In this document: piece after piece, positions 47,731-55,386 of the stretch | Layout of the letters: each line of letters begins with the position of its first letter | Numbering within the stretch: position 1 is the stretch's first letter | Assembly (NCBI RefSeq): GCF_024498955.1 | Contig: NZ_CP093311.1 | Coordinates: 2,232,001 to 2,296,000, forward strand | Origin: Thermomonas paludicola | GTDB taxonomy: Bacteria; Pseudomonadota; Gammaproteobacteria; Xanthomonadales; Xanthomonadaceae | Length of the DNA stretch: 64,000 nucleotides | Direction of reading: 5' to 3' | Translations under genes and position numbers: made by a program | Notes under the pieces: generated by a model | What the model saw: the letters and a program-made list of their open reading frames with translations, nothing else | What the model was told of the DNA's origin: nothing | Databases searched by the model: none

Positions 47731-48864
47731 TCAGCGATAGCGGCGCAGATAGCGCTTCTCGAACAGGGCCTTGGCCCAGTGCAGCGCGCGCAATGGCGGC
47801 AGCACGCGGCCACCGCCTTCATGCCGGGTCACCAGCATGCCGCGGTCGAGCGAATCGATGATGCACACCAGTTCGCTGCGGAAGGTGTCCCGCGCGGGCT
47901 CGCCGTCCAGTTCGCGCAGCAGATTGCGCGCGGCGACGTCCGCATGCAGGTCGGCCTGGTGCGCCTGTTTCGGCATCCAGTCGGGCCCGGGGAAACTGCC
48001 GCCGTCGCCCGCCACGTACGTGCAGGCCACCGCCGGCACGCGGCAATGCGCATCGCCCTGCACGAATCCGCCCGGCGAGCGTGGCAGCACGGTGTTGTCC
48101 AGCCATGCCTGCCCGGTCAGGCCTGGCATGAACAGGATGAGGTCGCTTTCGATGCGAGTGTGCTCAAGATGCACCGCGTCGGCTTCGAAGCGCTGCGGCT
48201 TTTCACCCAGCACGGTCTCGATGCCGCGCTTGTGCATCTGCGCCAGGATCATGCCCACCGCACGCTCGCCCAGGCGCTGGCCCGGCTTCTGCGACGGGCT
48301 GAAGAACACCAGCCGGAACTTCTCGCGCCGGCGCTGCTTGCGCAGCAAGGTGTCGATGCCGAACACGAATTCGAACACTGGCCCGCCACGCATCGCGATG
48401 GGCTCGTTCGGGTTTGAGCCGAAGCCGAAACACAAGGTGCCGCCGTCCATCGCGGCCAAGCGGTCGCGGATCGCCTCGCCCGCCGCCACGCCGTCGCAGG
48501 GAATGATGGCGTGCTCGAGGCCGGGAAGCTTGCGGAGGAAGCGCGCGCCACTGGCGATGATCAGGCCGTCGTTGCGCACCTCGCCCGCATCGGTTTGCAG
48601 GGTGCGGGCATCGGCGGACAGCCCGGTGGCCCGCGCCGCATGGAAGCTGATGCGCTGGCGCTGCAGGAACTCCCGCAACGGCACCACCAGATCCTCGCGC
48701 CGGTGCTTGCCCGACGGCAACCAGATGGTGCCGGGCAGGTAGTGCAACTCTGCGGCAGGCGCCACCAGCGTCAACTCCGCCTCACGCGAGATTTTCCGCA
48801 AGGTGCGCAGCGCGGTGAGCCCGGCAAAGCCGGAGCCGACCACGGTGATCTTCCTGCTGCTCAT
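47731..48864 (-). CDS. SQR/FCSD-like FAD-dependent oxidoreductase (second flavoprotein of the sulfide operon)
   Basis: A 377-residue disulfide-reductase-fold flavoprotein. ITVVGSGFAGLTALRTL binds FAD; GLIIASGARF, FMPGLTGQAWLD and VAGDGGSFPGPDWMPKQAHQADLHADV complete the FAD/quinone pocket. It resembles sulfide:quinone oxidoreductases and flavocytochrome c flavoproteins, but the three redox cysteines of the main SQR (see 55387) are not all evident; cysteines occur only in IIPCDGV, GTLCFGFG and ELVCIID. It may act on persulfides or another sulfur species. Start ATG 48864, four bases after the DUF442 stop. Confidence 0.8.
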   Translation of the reverse strand: MSSRKITVVGSGFAGLTALRTLRKISREAELTLVAPAAELHYLPGTIWLPSGKHRREDLVVPLREFLQRQRISFHAARATGLSADARTLQTDAGEVRNDGLIIASGARFLRKLPGLEHAIIPCDGVAAGEAIRDRLAAMDGGTLCFGFGSNPNEPIAMRGGPVFEFVFGIDTLLRKQRRREKFRLVFFSPSQKPGQRLGERAVGMILAQMHKRGIETVLGEKPQRFEADAVHLEHTRIESDLILFMPGLTGQAWLDNTVLPRSPGGFVQGDAHCRVPAVACTYVAGDGGSFPGPDWMPKQAHQADLHADVAARNLLRELDGEPARDTFRSELVCIIDSLDRGMLVTRHEGGGRVLPPLRALHWAKALFEKRYLRRYR

Positions 48865-48868
48865 GGGA

Positions 48869-49396
48869 TCACTCCTGATGGCCCGGGGCCAATTCCTGCT
48901 GCACCCGCGCCTCGGTGCTGGTCATGCCCGCCTTGCGTCCCAGCGCAAGCGCGGCATCCGCCGGCACGCCGTCGAAATCCGCCTGCTCCAGCGCCAGCAG
49001 GCCGCCGGCGCGATTGGCGCTGGCGCAGTGCAACAGCACCTGCTGGTGCCCCGGCCGCAGGGCTTCGTGCAGCAGCTGCGCGTTGGCGCGGGTGAGCCCG
49101 TCGGCACCGTTGACCGGAAGCTCGATGTAACGCATCCCGGCAGCGCGCACCTCGGCGGCTTCGTCACGCCCCTGCAGTTCCTGCGGCGTGCGCAGGTTGA
49201 TGACGGTGCGCACGCCGCGCGCCTTGATCGCCTTCCAGTCCTGCGGGCCGGGCTGGCCGGCGGTGAACAGGCCCGGCAACGGCTGCATCAGTTTGACCTC
49301 GGGCGCGGCCGCAACGCTGGCCGGCGCATGCGCGCAGCCGGCGGCCAGCGCGATGGCCATGGCCGCCAACAGCGACGGGACGCCGCGGCGCCTCAT
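48869..49396 (-). CDS. Exported DUF442 phosphatase-like lipoprotein
   Basis: A 175-residue protein with a lipoprotein signal (ALAAGC, Cys21) and a DUF442 dual-specificity phosphatase-like domain. Family segments: QPLPGLFTAGQPGPQDW, GVRTVINLRTPQEL, and the active-site-like loop HCASANRAGGLLAL, where Cys and Arg remain but spacing is one residue shorter than the HCx5R of true phosphatases. The same domain is the N-terminal part of Blh, the persulfide dioxygenase fusion of BigR operons. Here it stands alone and would sit in the envelope. It overlaps the next gene upstream by four bases. Confidence 0.82.
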   Translation of the reverse strand: MRRRGVPSLLAAMAIALAAGCAHAPASVAAAPEVKLMQPLPGLFTAGQPGPQDWKAIKARGVRTVINLRTPQELQGRDEAAEVRAAGMRYIELPVNGADGLTRANAQLLHEALRPGHQQVLLHCASANRAGGLLALEQADFDGVPADAALALGRKAGMTSTEARVQQELAPGHQE

Positions 49397-49752
49397 GCCG
49401 GCGCACCCTGCTGCGGCGACAGTTCATCAAACGCGCGCAACGCTTCGGAGGCATAGATCATCGATGGACCGGCGCCCATGTAGATCGCCATCGACAAGGT
49501 CTCCAGGATTTCCTGCCGGCTGGCGCCGGCACCGATCGCCGCCTTGGCATGGAAGCCGATGCAGCCATCGCAGCGCACGGCGACCGCAATGCCCATGGCG
49601 ATCAATTCCTTGGTCTTCACGTCCAGCGCGCCGGGCTTCAGCGCTTCGCGCGCAAGCATGGAAAACCCGCGCATCGGCTCGGGCGCGCCCTCCCGGAACT
49701 TGCCAATGGCGGCGTTGAGATCATCGATCAGGTCGGGAAAAGACTGGCTCAC
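49393..49752 (-). CDS. Carboxymuconolactone decarboxylase/AhpD-like protein
   Basis: A 119-residue all-helical protein of the CMD family. The redox motif CxxC with downstream His, as RCDGCIGFHAKAAI, places it in the AhpD-like peroxidase branch, not the decarboxylases. Such proteins reduce alkylhydroperoxides or act as thiol-disulfide mediators. Its neighbours (TrxC, OsmC, SQR) suggest a role in thiol or persulfide homeostasis. It overlaps the DUF442 gene (ATGA). Confidence 0.9.
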   Translation of the reverse strand: MSQSFPDLIDDLNAAIGKFREGAPEPMRGFSMLAREALKPGALDVKTKELIAMGIAVAVRCDGCIGFHAKAAIGAGASRQEILETLSMAIYMGAGPSMIYASEALRAFDELSPQQGAPA

Positions 49753-49767
49753 GAAACACTCCTTCGA

Positions 49768-50205
49768 TCAAAGAAATTGGCGCGTCCAACGCACGATGTC
49801 GGCAGTGCCGATGGCACCGGATTGCCGCGCAAGCTCATGGCCCTGGCGAAACAACACCAGGGTGGGAATGCTGCGGATGCCAAAGCGGCTGCCCAGCGCG
49901 GGCTGCGCCTCGGTATCCACCTTGGCCAGCCGCAGCGCCGGCTCCAGCTGCCTGGCCGCTGCCTCGAACTGCGGCGCCATCATCCGGCACGGGCCGCACC
50001 ATGGCGCCCAGAAATCCACCAGCAGCGGCAAGTCTGCGCGCTCGGCGTGGGCGTGGAAGCCGGCATCATCCAATGCCAATGGATGCGCATCGAACAGCAG
50101 CGCGCCGCACTTGCCGCACTTCGGCGCCTCCGCCAGCCGCGCGTTGGGCACGCGGTTCAGGCCGTTGCAGGCCGGACAGGCAACGATGGTGGATGCCGCG
50201 CTCAT
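49768..50205 (-). CDS. trxC: Thioredoxin TrxC (zinc-containing thioredoxin 2)
   Basis: A 145-residue thioredoxin with an N-terminal zinc ribbon (ACPACN and KCGKCG) followed by the thioredoxin fold: LVDFWAPWCGPCRMMAPQFE carries the catalytic CGPC, and IRSIPTLVLFRQGHEL has the cis-Pro. It reduces protein disulfides and persulfides in the cytosol. Start ATG 50205 overlaps the OsmC stop (ATGA); the long upstream frame is inside the OsmC gene. Confidence 0.95.
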   Translation of the reverse strand: MSAASTIVACPACNGLNRVPNARLAEAPKCGKCGALLFDAHPLALDDAGFHAHAERADLPLLVDFWAPWCGPCRMMAPQFEAAARQLEPALRLAKVDTEAQPALGSRFGIRSIPTLVLFRQGHELARQSGAIGTADIVRWTRQFL

Positions 50206-50678
50206 GCGCCCGCCTCCGCGCCCCCGGGCACGTATTCGGCGCCGGCGGCATCGATGATGCGCACCTCCACCTGCATCCCTTCGCGCACGCTCTGGGTGAC
50301 GATGCAGAACTCCTCGAACTGACCCAGCACGCGGTCGAAGTGCTCCAGCCCCGCAGCGGCGTCGGACAGGTGGATCGCCACCTCGGCGCGCGGGATGCGC
50401 CACCGCCCGTTTTCGTTGCGCGCCTTGTGCGCCACGATTTCGGTGCGGATCGGGCCGGGCGCGTTCTTGAACTTGCGCAGCGCGAACAGCAGGCTGGCCG
50501 ACAGGCAGTTGGACACGCCCGCCAGCAGCAGGTGCGACGGATTCGGGCCCGCGCCCGCGCCCAGCGGCGCGCTCTCATCGGTGTGCAGTGCGTCCAGATC
50601 CGTTCCTTCGAAACTGATCCGGAACGCATAGGGCCCGTCCTGTTCCAGCAGCAGCCGGATGCCGTCGTCTTCGCTCAT
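50202..50678 (-). CDS. OsmC family peroxidase-like protein
   Basis: A 158-residue OsmC/Ohr-superfamily protein. The two redox cysteines occur in VSNCLSASLLFALRKF and EEFCIVTQSVREGM, spaced as in OsmC proteins that reduce organic hydroperoxides; several homologues also handle persulfides or sulfane sulfur. Start ATG 50678 (MSEDDGIRLLL). It lies 21 bases after the RND pump gene and overlaps trxC, so it belongs to the sulfide operon. Confidence 0.9.
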   Translation of the reverse strand: MSEDDGIRLLLEQDGPYAFRISFEGTDLDALHTDESAPLGAGAGPNPSHLLLAGVSNCLSASLLFALRKFKNAPGPIRTEIVAHKARNENGRWRIPRAEVAIHLSDAAAGLEHFDRVLGQFEEFCIVTQSVREGMQVEVRIIDAAGAEYVPGGAEAGA

Positions 50679-50699
50679 CGTGTTCCTCCATTCATCTGC

Positions 50700-53600
50700 T
50701 CAGGCAGGGTCGGCACCCGCCGTCCTGCTTTTCAGCACGTAATACAACAACGGGATCACCACCAGCGTGAGGACGGTGCTGACCAGGATGCCGAAGATCA
50801 GCGAGATCGCCAGGCCGTTGAAGATCGGATCGTCGAGGATGAAGAACGCGCCCAGCATCGCCGCCACGCCGGTCAGCACGATGGGTTTGGCGCGCACCGC
50901 GCAGGCGTCGATCACCGCGTCCACCAGCGGCACGCCGCGTTCGGTTTCCTGGTTGATGAAGTCCACCAGCAGAATGGAATTGCGGACGATGATGCCGGCC
51001 AGCGCGATCATGCCGATCATGCTGGTCGCGGTGAACTGCTTGCCCAGCAGGGCGTGGCCGGGCATCACCCCGATCACGGTCAGCGGGATCGGCGCCATGA
51101 TCACCAGCGGCACCAGATAGCTGCGGAACTGCGCCACCACCAGCAGGTAGATCAGCACCATGCCGGCGGCGTAGGCAATCCCCATGTCGCGGAAGGTCTC
51201 GTAGGTGATCTGCCATTCGCCGTCCCACTTCACCGCATAGCCGCTGGTATCGGCCGGCTGGGTGATGAAGGTCTGCGCCAGCGTCTGCCCGGCCACCTTG
51301 TGGTCGTCCAGCTGGCCGACGATGCCGAACATGCCGTACAGCGGGCTGTCGAGTTCGCCGGCTTCGTCCGCGGTCACGTAGACCACGGGCAGGCCGTCCT
51401 TGTGCTGGATGGCGCCGTCCCACGTCGCCTTCTCCACGCGCACCAGCTCGGACAGCGGCACCAGCTGGCCCTGCGCGCCGCGCACCTTGAGCGCCAGCAG
51501 GGAGGTCAGCGACGCCTGGTCCTGCGCCGGCAGGCGCAGGCGCACCGGGCGCGGATACTTGGACGCGCCGTCGTGCACGTAGGTCGCGTCCAGTCCGGAC
51601 ACGCCCATGGCGATGGCGTCGGCGATGGCCGACTGCGGCACGCCGAGGCGCGCGGCGCGCTCGCGGTCCACCACGATCTGCTCGCGCGGCGCGGCCGCCT
51701 CCACGCTGGTGTCGACGTCGACGATGCCCTCGGTGGCGGCGAAGCGCTCCTTCGCCAGCGCCAGCGCGACCTTGCGCTGGCCGGCGTAGTCGGGCCCGTA
51801 CACCTCGGCCACCAGCGGCGAGAGCACCGGCGGACCGGGCGGCACTTCCACCACCTTCACCGAGGCGCCATATTTCGCGCCCAGCTGCGCCAGCATCGGC
51901 CGGATCGCCAGCGCGATCTCGTGGCTTTGGCGGCTGCGGTGGTGCTTGTCGACCAGGTTCACCTGCAGGTCGCCCACGTTGCTGCCGCTGCGCAGGAAGT
52001 ACTGCCGCACCAGCCCGTTGAAGTTGATCGGCGCCGCGGTGCCGGCGTAGGCCTGGTAATCCAGCACCTCCGGCACGGTATCGAGCTTGGCGGCCAGTTC
52101 GGCCAGCAGCGCGTTGGTCTGCTCCAGCGTGCTGCCTTCCGGCATGTCCACCACCACCTGCACTTCGGACTTGTTGTCCAGCGGCAGCATCTTCAGCACG
52201 ACCAGCTTGAATACCGCCAGCGACGCCGCCAGCAGCACCAGCCCCGCCATCGACGCGAACAGCAGGGTGCGCTTGCGGCCGGCGCCGGTGCCGCGCAGGA
52301 ACGGCGACATCACGCGCTCGAACAGGCGATGCAGCCAGCTGGCCTGCCCCGTCCCGTCATTTCCCCGAAGGCCGGCCGCTTCTGACAGATGAGCGTCTGG
52401 CCCATCCAGGTTCTGATCTTTCTCAGCCGAAGCAAGAGCTGGATTCCCGCCTTCGCGGGAATGACGATCAAGAGCTTCCGCCGCATGCCCGTGGCGGGAC
52501 AGCAGCTTCAGCGACAGCCACGGCGTGACGGTCAGCGCGATGGCCAGCGACAGCAGCATGCCGACCGAGGCGTTGATCGGGATGGGCCGCATGTACGGGC
52601 CCATCAGGCCCGACACGAACGCCATCGGCATCAGCGCTGCGATCACCGTGAAGGTGGCCAGGATGGTGGGGCCGCCCACTTCGTCCACCGCAGGCGGGAT
52701 CGCCTCGCGCAGCGACTTGCCGTCGCGGGCCATGTGCCGGTGGATGTTCTCCACCACCACGATGGCGTCATCCACCAGGATGCCGATCGAGAAGATCAGC
52801 GCGAACAGGGACACGCGATTGAGGGTGAAGCCCATCACCTTGGACGCGAACAGCGTCACCGCCAAGGTCAGGATCACCGCACTGCCGACCACGATGGCCT
52901 CGCGCCAGCCCAGTGCGAACAGCACCAGCAGCACCACGCTGGCGGTGGCGAACACCAGCTTCTGGATCAGCTTCTGCGCCTTGTCGCTGGCGGTGGCGCC
53001 GTAGTCGCGGGTGATGCTGGCGTGCATGCCGGCGGGAATCAGCTCGCCCTTGAGCTGCTGCACGCGCGCGGCGATGGCCGTGGTGATGTCACTGGCATTG
53101 CTGCCCGGCTTTTTGGCGATGGCGATCGTCACCGCGGGCGCAGTGCCTGCCTTGGGGCCAGTGCGTCCGGGCGGCGCGCCGTGCCAGACGTAGCGGGTGG
53201 CGATGTCGCCGCGCGGCGCGATGGTGGCCACGTCCGACAGCAGCAGCGGCTTGCCGTCGCGGCTGCCGATGACCAGGCTGGCCACGTCGTCGGCAGTCGC
53301 AAGGTACGCACCCGCCGTGACCGGCACCGCGCCCTGCGCCGCGTCCACGCGCTCGCCCGCCTGGTGCACCAGATTCGCCGCCTGCAGCGCCTGCGCGAGG
53401 TCGTTGGCACCCATGCCGTAGGCCGCCAGCTTGGCCGCATCCAGCGTGACCAGCACGCTGCGGTCGGGCGCACCGATGGTGTAGATGTCGCGGGTGCCCG
53501 GGATGCGCTTGAGCTCGGCCTCCAGCGTATGCGCCACCTCGGCCAGCCGGCTGGCGTCCATCGCCGGATCGTCGCTCCACAGGGTCAGCGCCATCACCGG

Positions 53601-54041
53601 GACGTCATCGATGCCCTTCGGCTTGACGATGGGCTGGCCGACGCCGGCGCGGGCAGGCAGGAAATCGGCGTTCGAGAACACCTGGTTGTACAGGCGCACC
53701 AGCGCCGGTTGGCGCTGCACGCCCACTTCGAATTCCACCGTCAGCACGGCCATGCCCGGCCGGCTGATCGAATAGACGTGCTTGACGCCCTCGACCTCGG
53801 ACAGCTTCTGCTCCAGCGGGGTGGAGACCCACTGCTCGACGTCGCGGCTGCTGGCGCCGTCGAACGGCACGATGACGTTGGCCATCGTGACGTCGATCTG
53901 CGGCTCCTCCTCGCGCGGCGTGATCATCACCGCCAGCAGGCCCAGCAGCAGGCCCATCACCGCCAGGATCGGCGTCAGCGGGTTGCTCTGGAACGCCGCG
54001 GCCAACCGGCCGGAGATTCCCATGCGCGCGTCCTTATTCAC
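50700..54041 (-). CDS. RND efflux transporter permease with an in-frame repeat insertion
   Basis: Inner-membrane proton-driven efflux pump of the AcrB/HME superfamily, 1113 residues, with 12 membrane helices and large periplasmic porter loops. The proton-relay aspartates are in IGILVDDAIVVVENIHRH. Other family elements: PREEEPQIDVTMANVIVPFDGAS and GDARTD-like C-terminal LTGVAAMLGAFFILDDPIFNGL. Residues about 526-562 (HSREGGNPALASAEK … LRGNDG) are encoded by a 111-bp palindromic repeat element and lie in the cytosolic loop between helices 6 and 7. GTG 54041 follows GGAGG; ATG 54023 is an alternative. Substrate is unknown; the sulfide operon context suggests a sulfur or thiol compound. Confidence 0.92.
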   Translation of the reverse strand: MNKDARMGISGRLAAAFQSNPLTPILAVMGLLLGLLAVMITPREEEPQIDVTMANVIVPFDGASSRDVEQWVSTPLEQKLSEVEGVKHVYSISRPGMAVLTVEFEVGVQRQPALVRLYNQVFSNADFLPARAGVGQPIVKPKGIDDVPVMALTLWSDDPAMDASRLAEVAHTLEAELKRIPGTRDIYTIGAPDRSVLVTLDAAKLAAYGMGANDLAQALQAANLVHQAGERVDAAQGAVPVTAGAYLATADDVASLVIGSRDGKPLLLSDVATIAPRGDIATRYVWHGAPPGRTGPKAGTAPAVTIAIAKKPGSNASDITTAIAARVQQLKGELIPAGMHASITRDYGATASDKAQKLIQKLVFATASVVLLVLFALGWREAIVVGSAVILTLAVTLFASKVMGFTLNRVSLFALIFSIGILVDDAIVVVENIHRHMARDGKSLREAIPPAVDEVGGPTILATFTVIAALMPMAFVSGLMGPYMRPIPINASVGMLLSLAIALTVTPWLSLKLLSRHGHAAEALDRHSREGGNPALASAEKDQNLDGPDAHLSEAAGLRGNDGTGQASWLHRLFERVMSPFLRGTGAGRKRTLLFASMAGLVLLAASLAVFKLVVLKMLPLDNKSEVQVVVDMPEGSTLEQTNALLAELAAKLDTVPEVLDYQAYAGTAAPINFNGLVRQYFLRSGSNVGDLQVNLVDKHHRSRQSHEIALAIRPMLAQLGAKYGASVKVVEVPPGPPVLSPLVAEVYGPDYAGQRKVALALAKERFAATEGIVDVDTSVEAAAPREQIVVDRERAARLGVPQSAIADAIAMGVSGLDATYVHDGASKYPRPVRLRLPAQDQASLTSLLALKVRGAQGQLVPLSELVRVEKATWDGAIQHKDGLPVVYVTADEAGELDSPLYGMFGIVGQLDDHKVAGQTLAQTFITQPADTSGYAVKWDGEWQITYETFRDMGIAYAAGMVLIYLLVVAQFRSYLVPLVIMAPIPLTVIGVMPGHALLGKQFTATSMIGMIALAGIIVRNSILLVDFINQETERGVPLVDAVIDACAVRAKPIVLTGVAAMLGAFFILDDPIFNGLAISLIFGILVSTVLTLVVIPLLYYVLKSRTAGADPA
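52356..52466. repeat. REP-like palindromic element (dRS3/'GGGAAT' type) inside the RND gene
   Basis: Two oppositely oriented copies of a CGTCATTCCCGCGAAGG-type sequence bound the element; the right copy is a full stem-loop (ATTCCCGC-CTTC-GCGGGAAT, 52443-52462) and the left copy (52356-52376) is degenerate. Between them lies about 65 bases of unrelated sequence. The total of 111 bp equals 37 codons, so the host frame stays open. Such repeats are normally intergenic in proteobacteria. Confidence 0.82.
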
Positions 54042-55134
54042 GACCGGCCTCCGCCGCCTTGCGCTGCGCGGCCAGCGCCTGGACGGCGGCGACCGGATCG
54101 CGCGCCACCACGTCGCCGGCCCGCAGGCCCGAGATCACCTCGACCGTATCGCCGCTGCGCGCGCCGAGCCGGAGCTGGCGCAGCAGCAGGCGCCCGTCCT
54201 GCACCACGTAGGCACCGGACAGCTCGCCGCGCTGGGCGATGCTGGCAGCCGGAATGCGCACGCTGGCCGCCACCGCGCCACCCGCATCGGCATCGCTGGC
54301 GGCGTCGGCGGAAAACACCACCTTGGCGGTGGTGCCCGGCGCGGGCGCCGGCTCCAGCATCGGCAGGCTGACCCGCACGTTGACGCTGTGGCTGCTCGCG
54401 TCGGCAGCGGGAAACACCATCACCTCGGCGGGCGTGATCTTGCGCCCGTCGGCCAGCAGCACCTGCGCCCGCGCATCGCGGCGAATCGCCTCGGCGCGGC
54501 TCTGCGGCACGGCGACTTCGATGCGCAGCGCGCCCGGCGCATACAGGCTGACCAACGGCATGCCGGGGGCGACGGTCTCGCCCGGCTCCACGTCGCGCCG
54601 CGCCACCACGCCATCGAAAGGCGCGCGCACCACCGTGTACGCAGCCAGCTGCGCGGCCTGCGCCAGACTGGCCGCCGCCGCATTGCGCGCGGCCTGGGCG
54701 GAATCGCGCGCGGCGCGAGCCTGGTCGATCTGCGCCTTCGACACATACTGCGCGCCAGCCAGCGCGGCAAAGCGGCGATAGTTCTGTTCGGCCTCGATGG
54801 CCGAAGCTTCGGCCGCGCGCAGCTGCGCGCGCGCGGCGTTGGCGCCGGCGTCCTGCTCTACTGCGGTGATGCGCAGCAGCACGTCGCCCGCCTTCACCCG
54901 ATCGTTGACGTCCACCGGCACCGCACTGACCCGGCCCGCCGTCTGCGCCGCCAGGTCCGCGCGGCGCACGGCCTGTACCACGCCATCCCAGCCGCGGCCC
55001 GGCAGCGCCGTACCCGCCGCAACCGTGAAGGTGGCCAGGTCGGCCGGCAAGGCCGGCGTGGCGATGGGTTTGTCGGTGCCGCAGGCCGCAAGCATCAGCA
55101 GCACGGGCAGCAGCAGGAGTCGCGTGTTGTGCAT
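54034..55134 (-). CDS. RND efflux periplasmic adaptor lipoprotein
   Basis: A 366-residue membrane-fusion lipoprotein that connects the downstream RND pump to an outer-membrane channel. The lipobox is LAAC (Cys18 region, MLAACGTD). A barrel-sandwich domain (VVQAVRRADLAAQTAGRVSAVPVDVNDRVKAGDVLLRI … VRAPFDGVVARRDVEPGETVAPGMPLVSLY) surrounds a helical hairpin (about 100-165), then beta-barrel and proximal domains. Start ATG 55134 (MHNTRLLLL). Its stop overlaps the pump start by eight bases. No outer-membrane factor gene is nearby, so a shared TolC is assumed. Confidence 0.93.
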   Translation of the reverse strand: MHNTRLLLLPVLLMLAACGTDKPIATPALPADLATFTVAAGTALPGRGWDGVVQAVRRADLAAQTAGRVSAVPVDVNDRVKAGDVLLRITAVEQDAGANAARAQLRAAEASAIEAEQNYRRFAALAGAQYVSKAQIDQARAARDSAQAARNAAAASLAQAAQLAAYTVVRAPFDGVVARRDVEPGETVAPGMPLVSLYAPGALRIEVAVPQSRAEAIRRDARAQVLLADGRKITPAEVMVFPAADASSHSVNVRVSLPMLEPAPAPGTTAKVVFSADAASDADAGGAVAASVRIPAASIAQRGELSGAYVVQDGRLLLRQLRLGARSGDTVEVISGLRAGDVVARDPVAAVQALAAQRKAAEAGRE

Positions 55135-55145
55135 GGGTTCCCTCG

Positions 55146-55361
55146 TCAGCAGCGGTTGCAGGAAGCGCCGTCGCCCCGGCCAATGCCGAGTTTCTTCATC
55201 AGCATGCCCGCCGGGCAAAAACCGGTGAACGCGGATTGGAACAGATTCACGCCGATGAAGGCGGTGAGCCAGAAGAAGTTGGGATGGACGAACTGGGTCA
55301 GCAGCACGCTGACCACCACCATCACGCCGGCAAACGCCTGAACGGCACGGTCGAGAGTCAT
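55146..55361 (-). CDS. DUF2892 small membrane protein (YgaP-like transmembrane domain)
   Basis: A 71-residue protein with two transmembrane helices (VQAFAGVMVVVSVLLTQFV and FFWLTAFIGVNLFQSAFTGFCPA) and the family motif FTGFCPAGMLMKKLG. DUF2892 domains are often joined or next to rhodanese and sulfide-oxidation proteins. The C-terminus adds a CNRC motif. It lies 25 bases after sqr and 11 bases before the adaptor gene. Role unknown, perhaps sulfur compound transfer at the membrane. Confidence 0.9.
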   Translation of the reverse strand: MTLDRAVQAFAGVMVVVSVLLTQFVHPNFFWLTAFIGVNLFQSAFTGFCPAGMLMKKLGIGRGDGASCNRC

Positions 55362-55386
55362 GTTGTTTCTCCTTGATGAATTGGGA

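Noticed and set aside
50001..52385. Plus-strand open frame of 794 codons
   Set aside because: Antisense to trxC, the OsmC gene and the RND pump; no recognisable domains.
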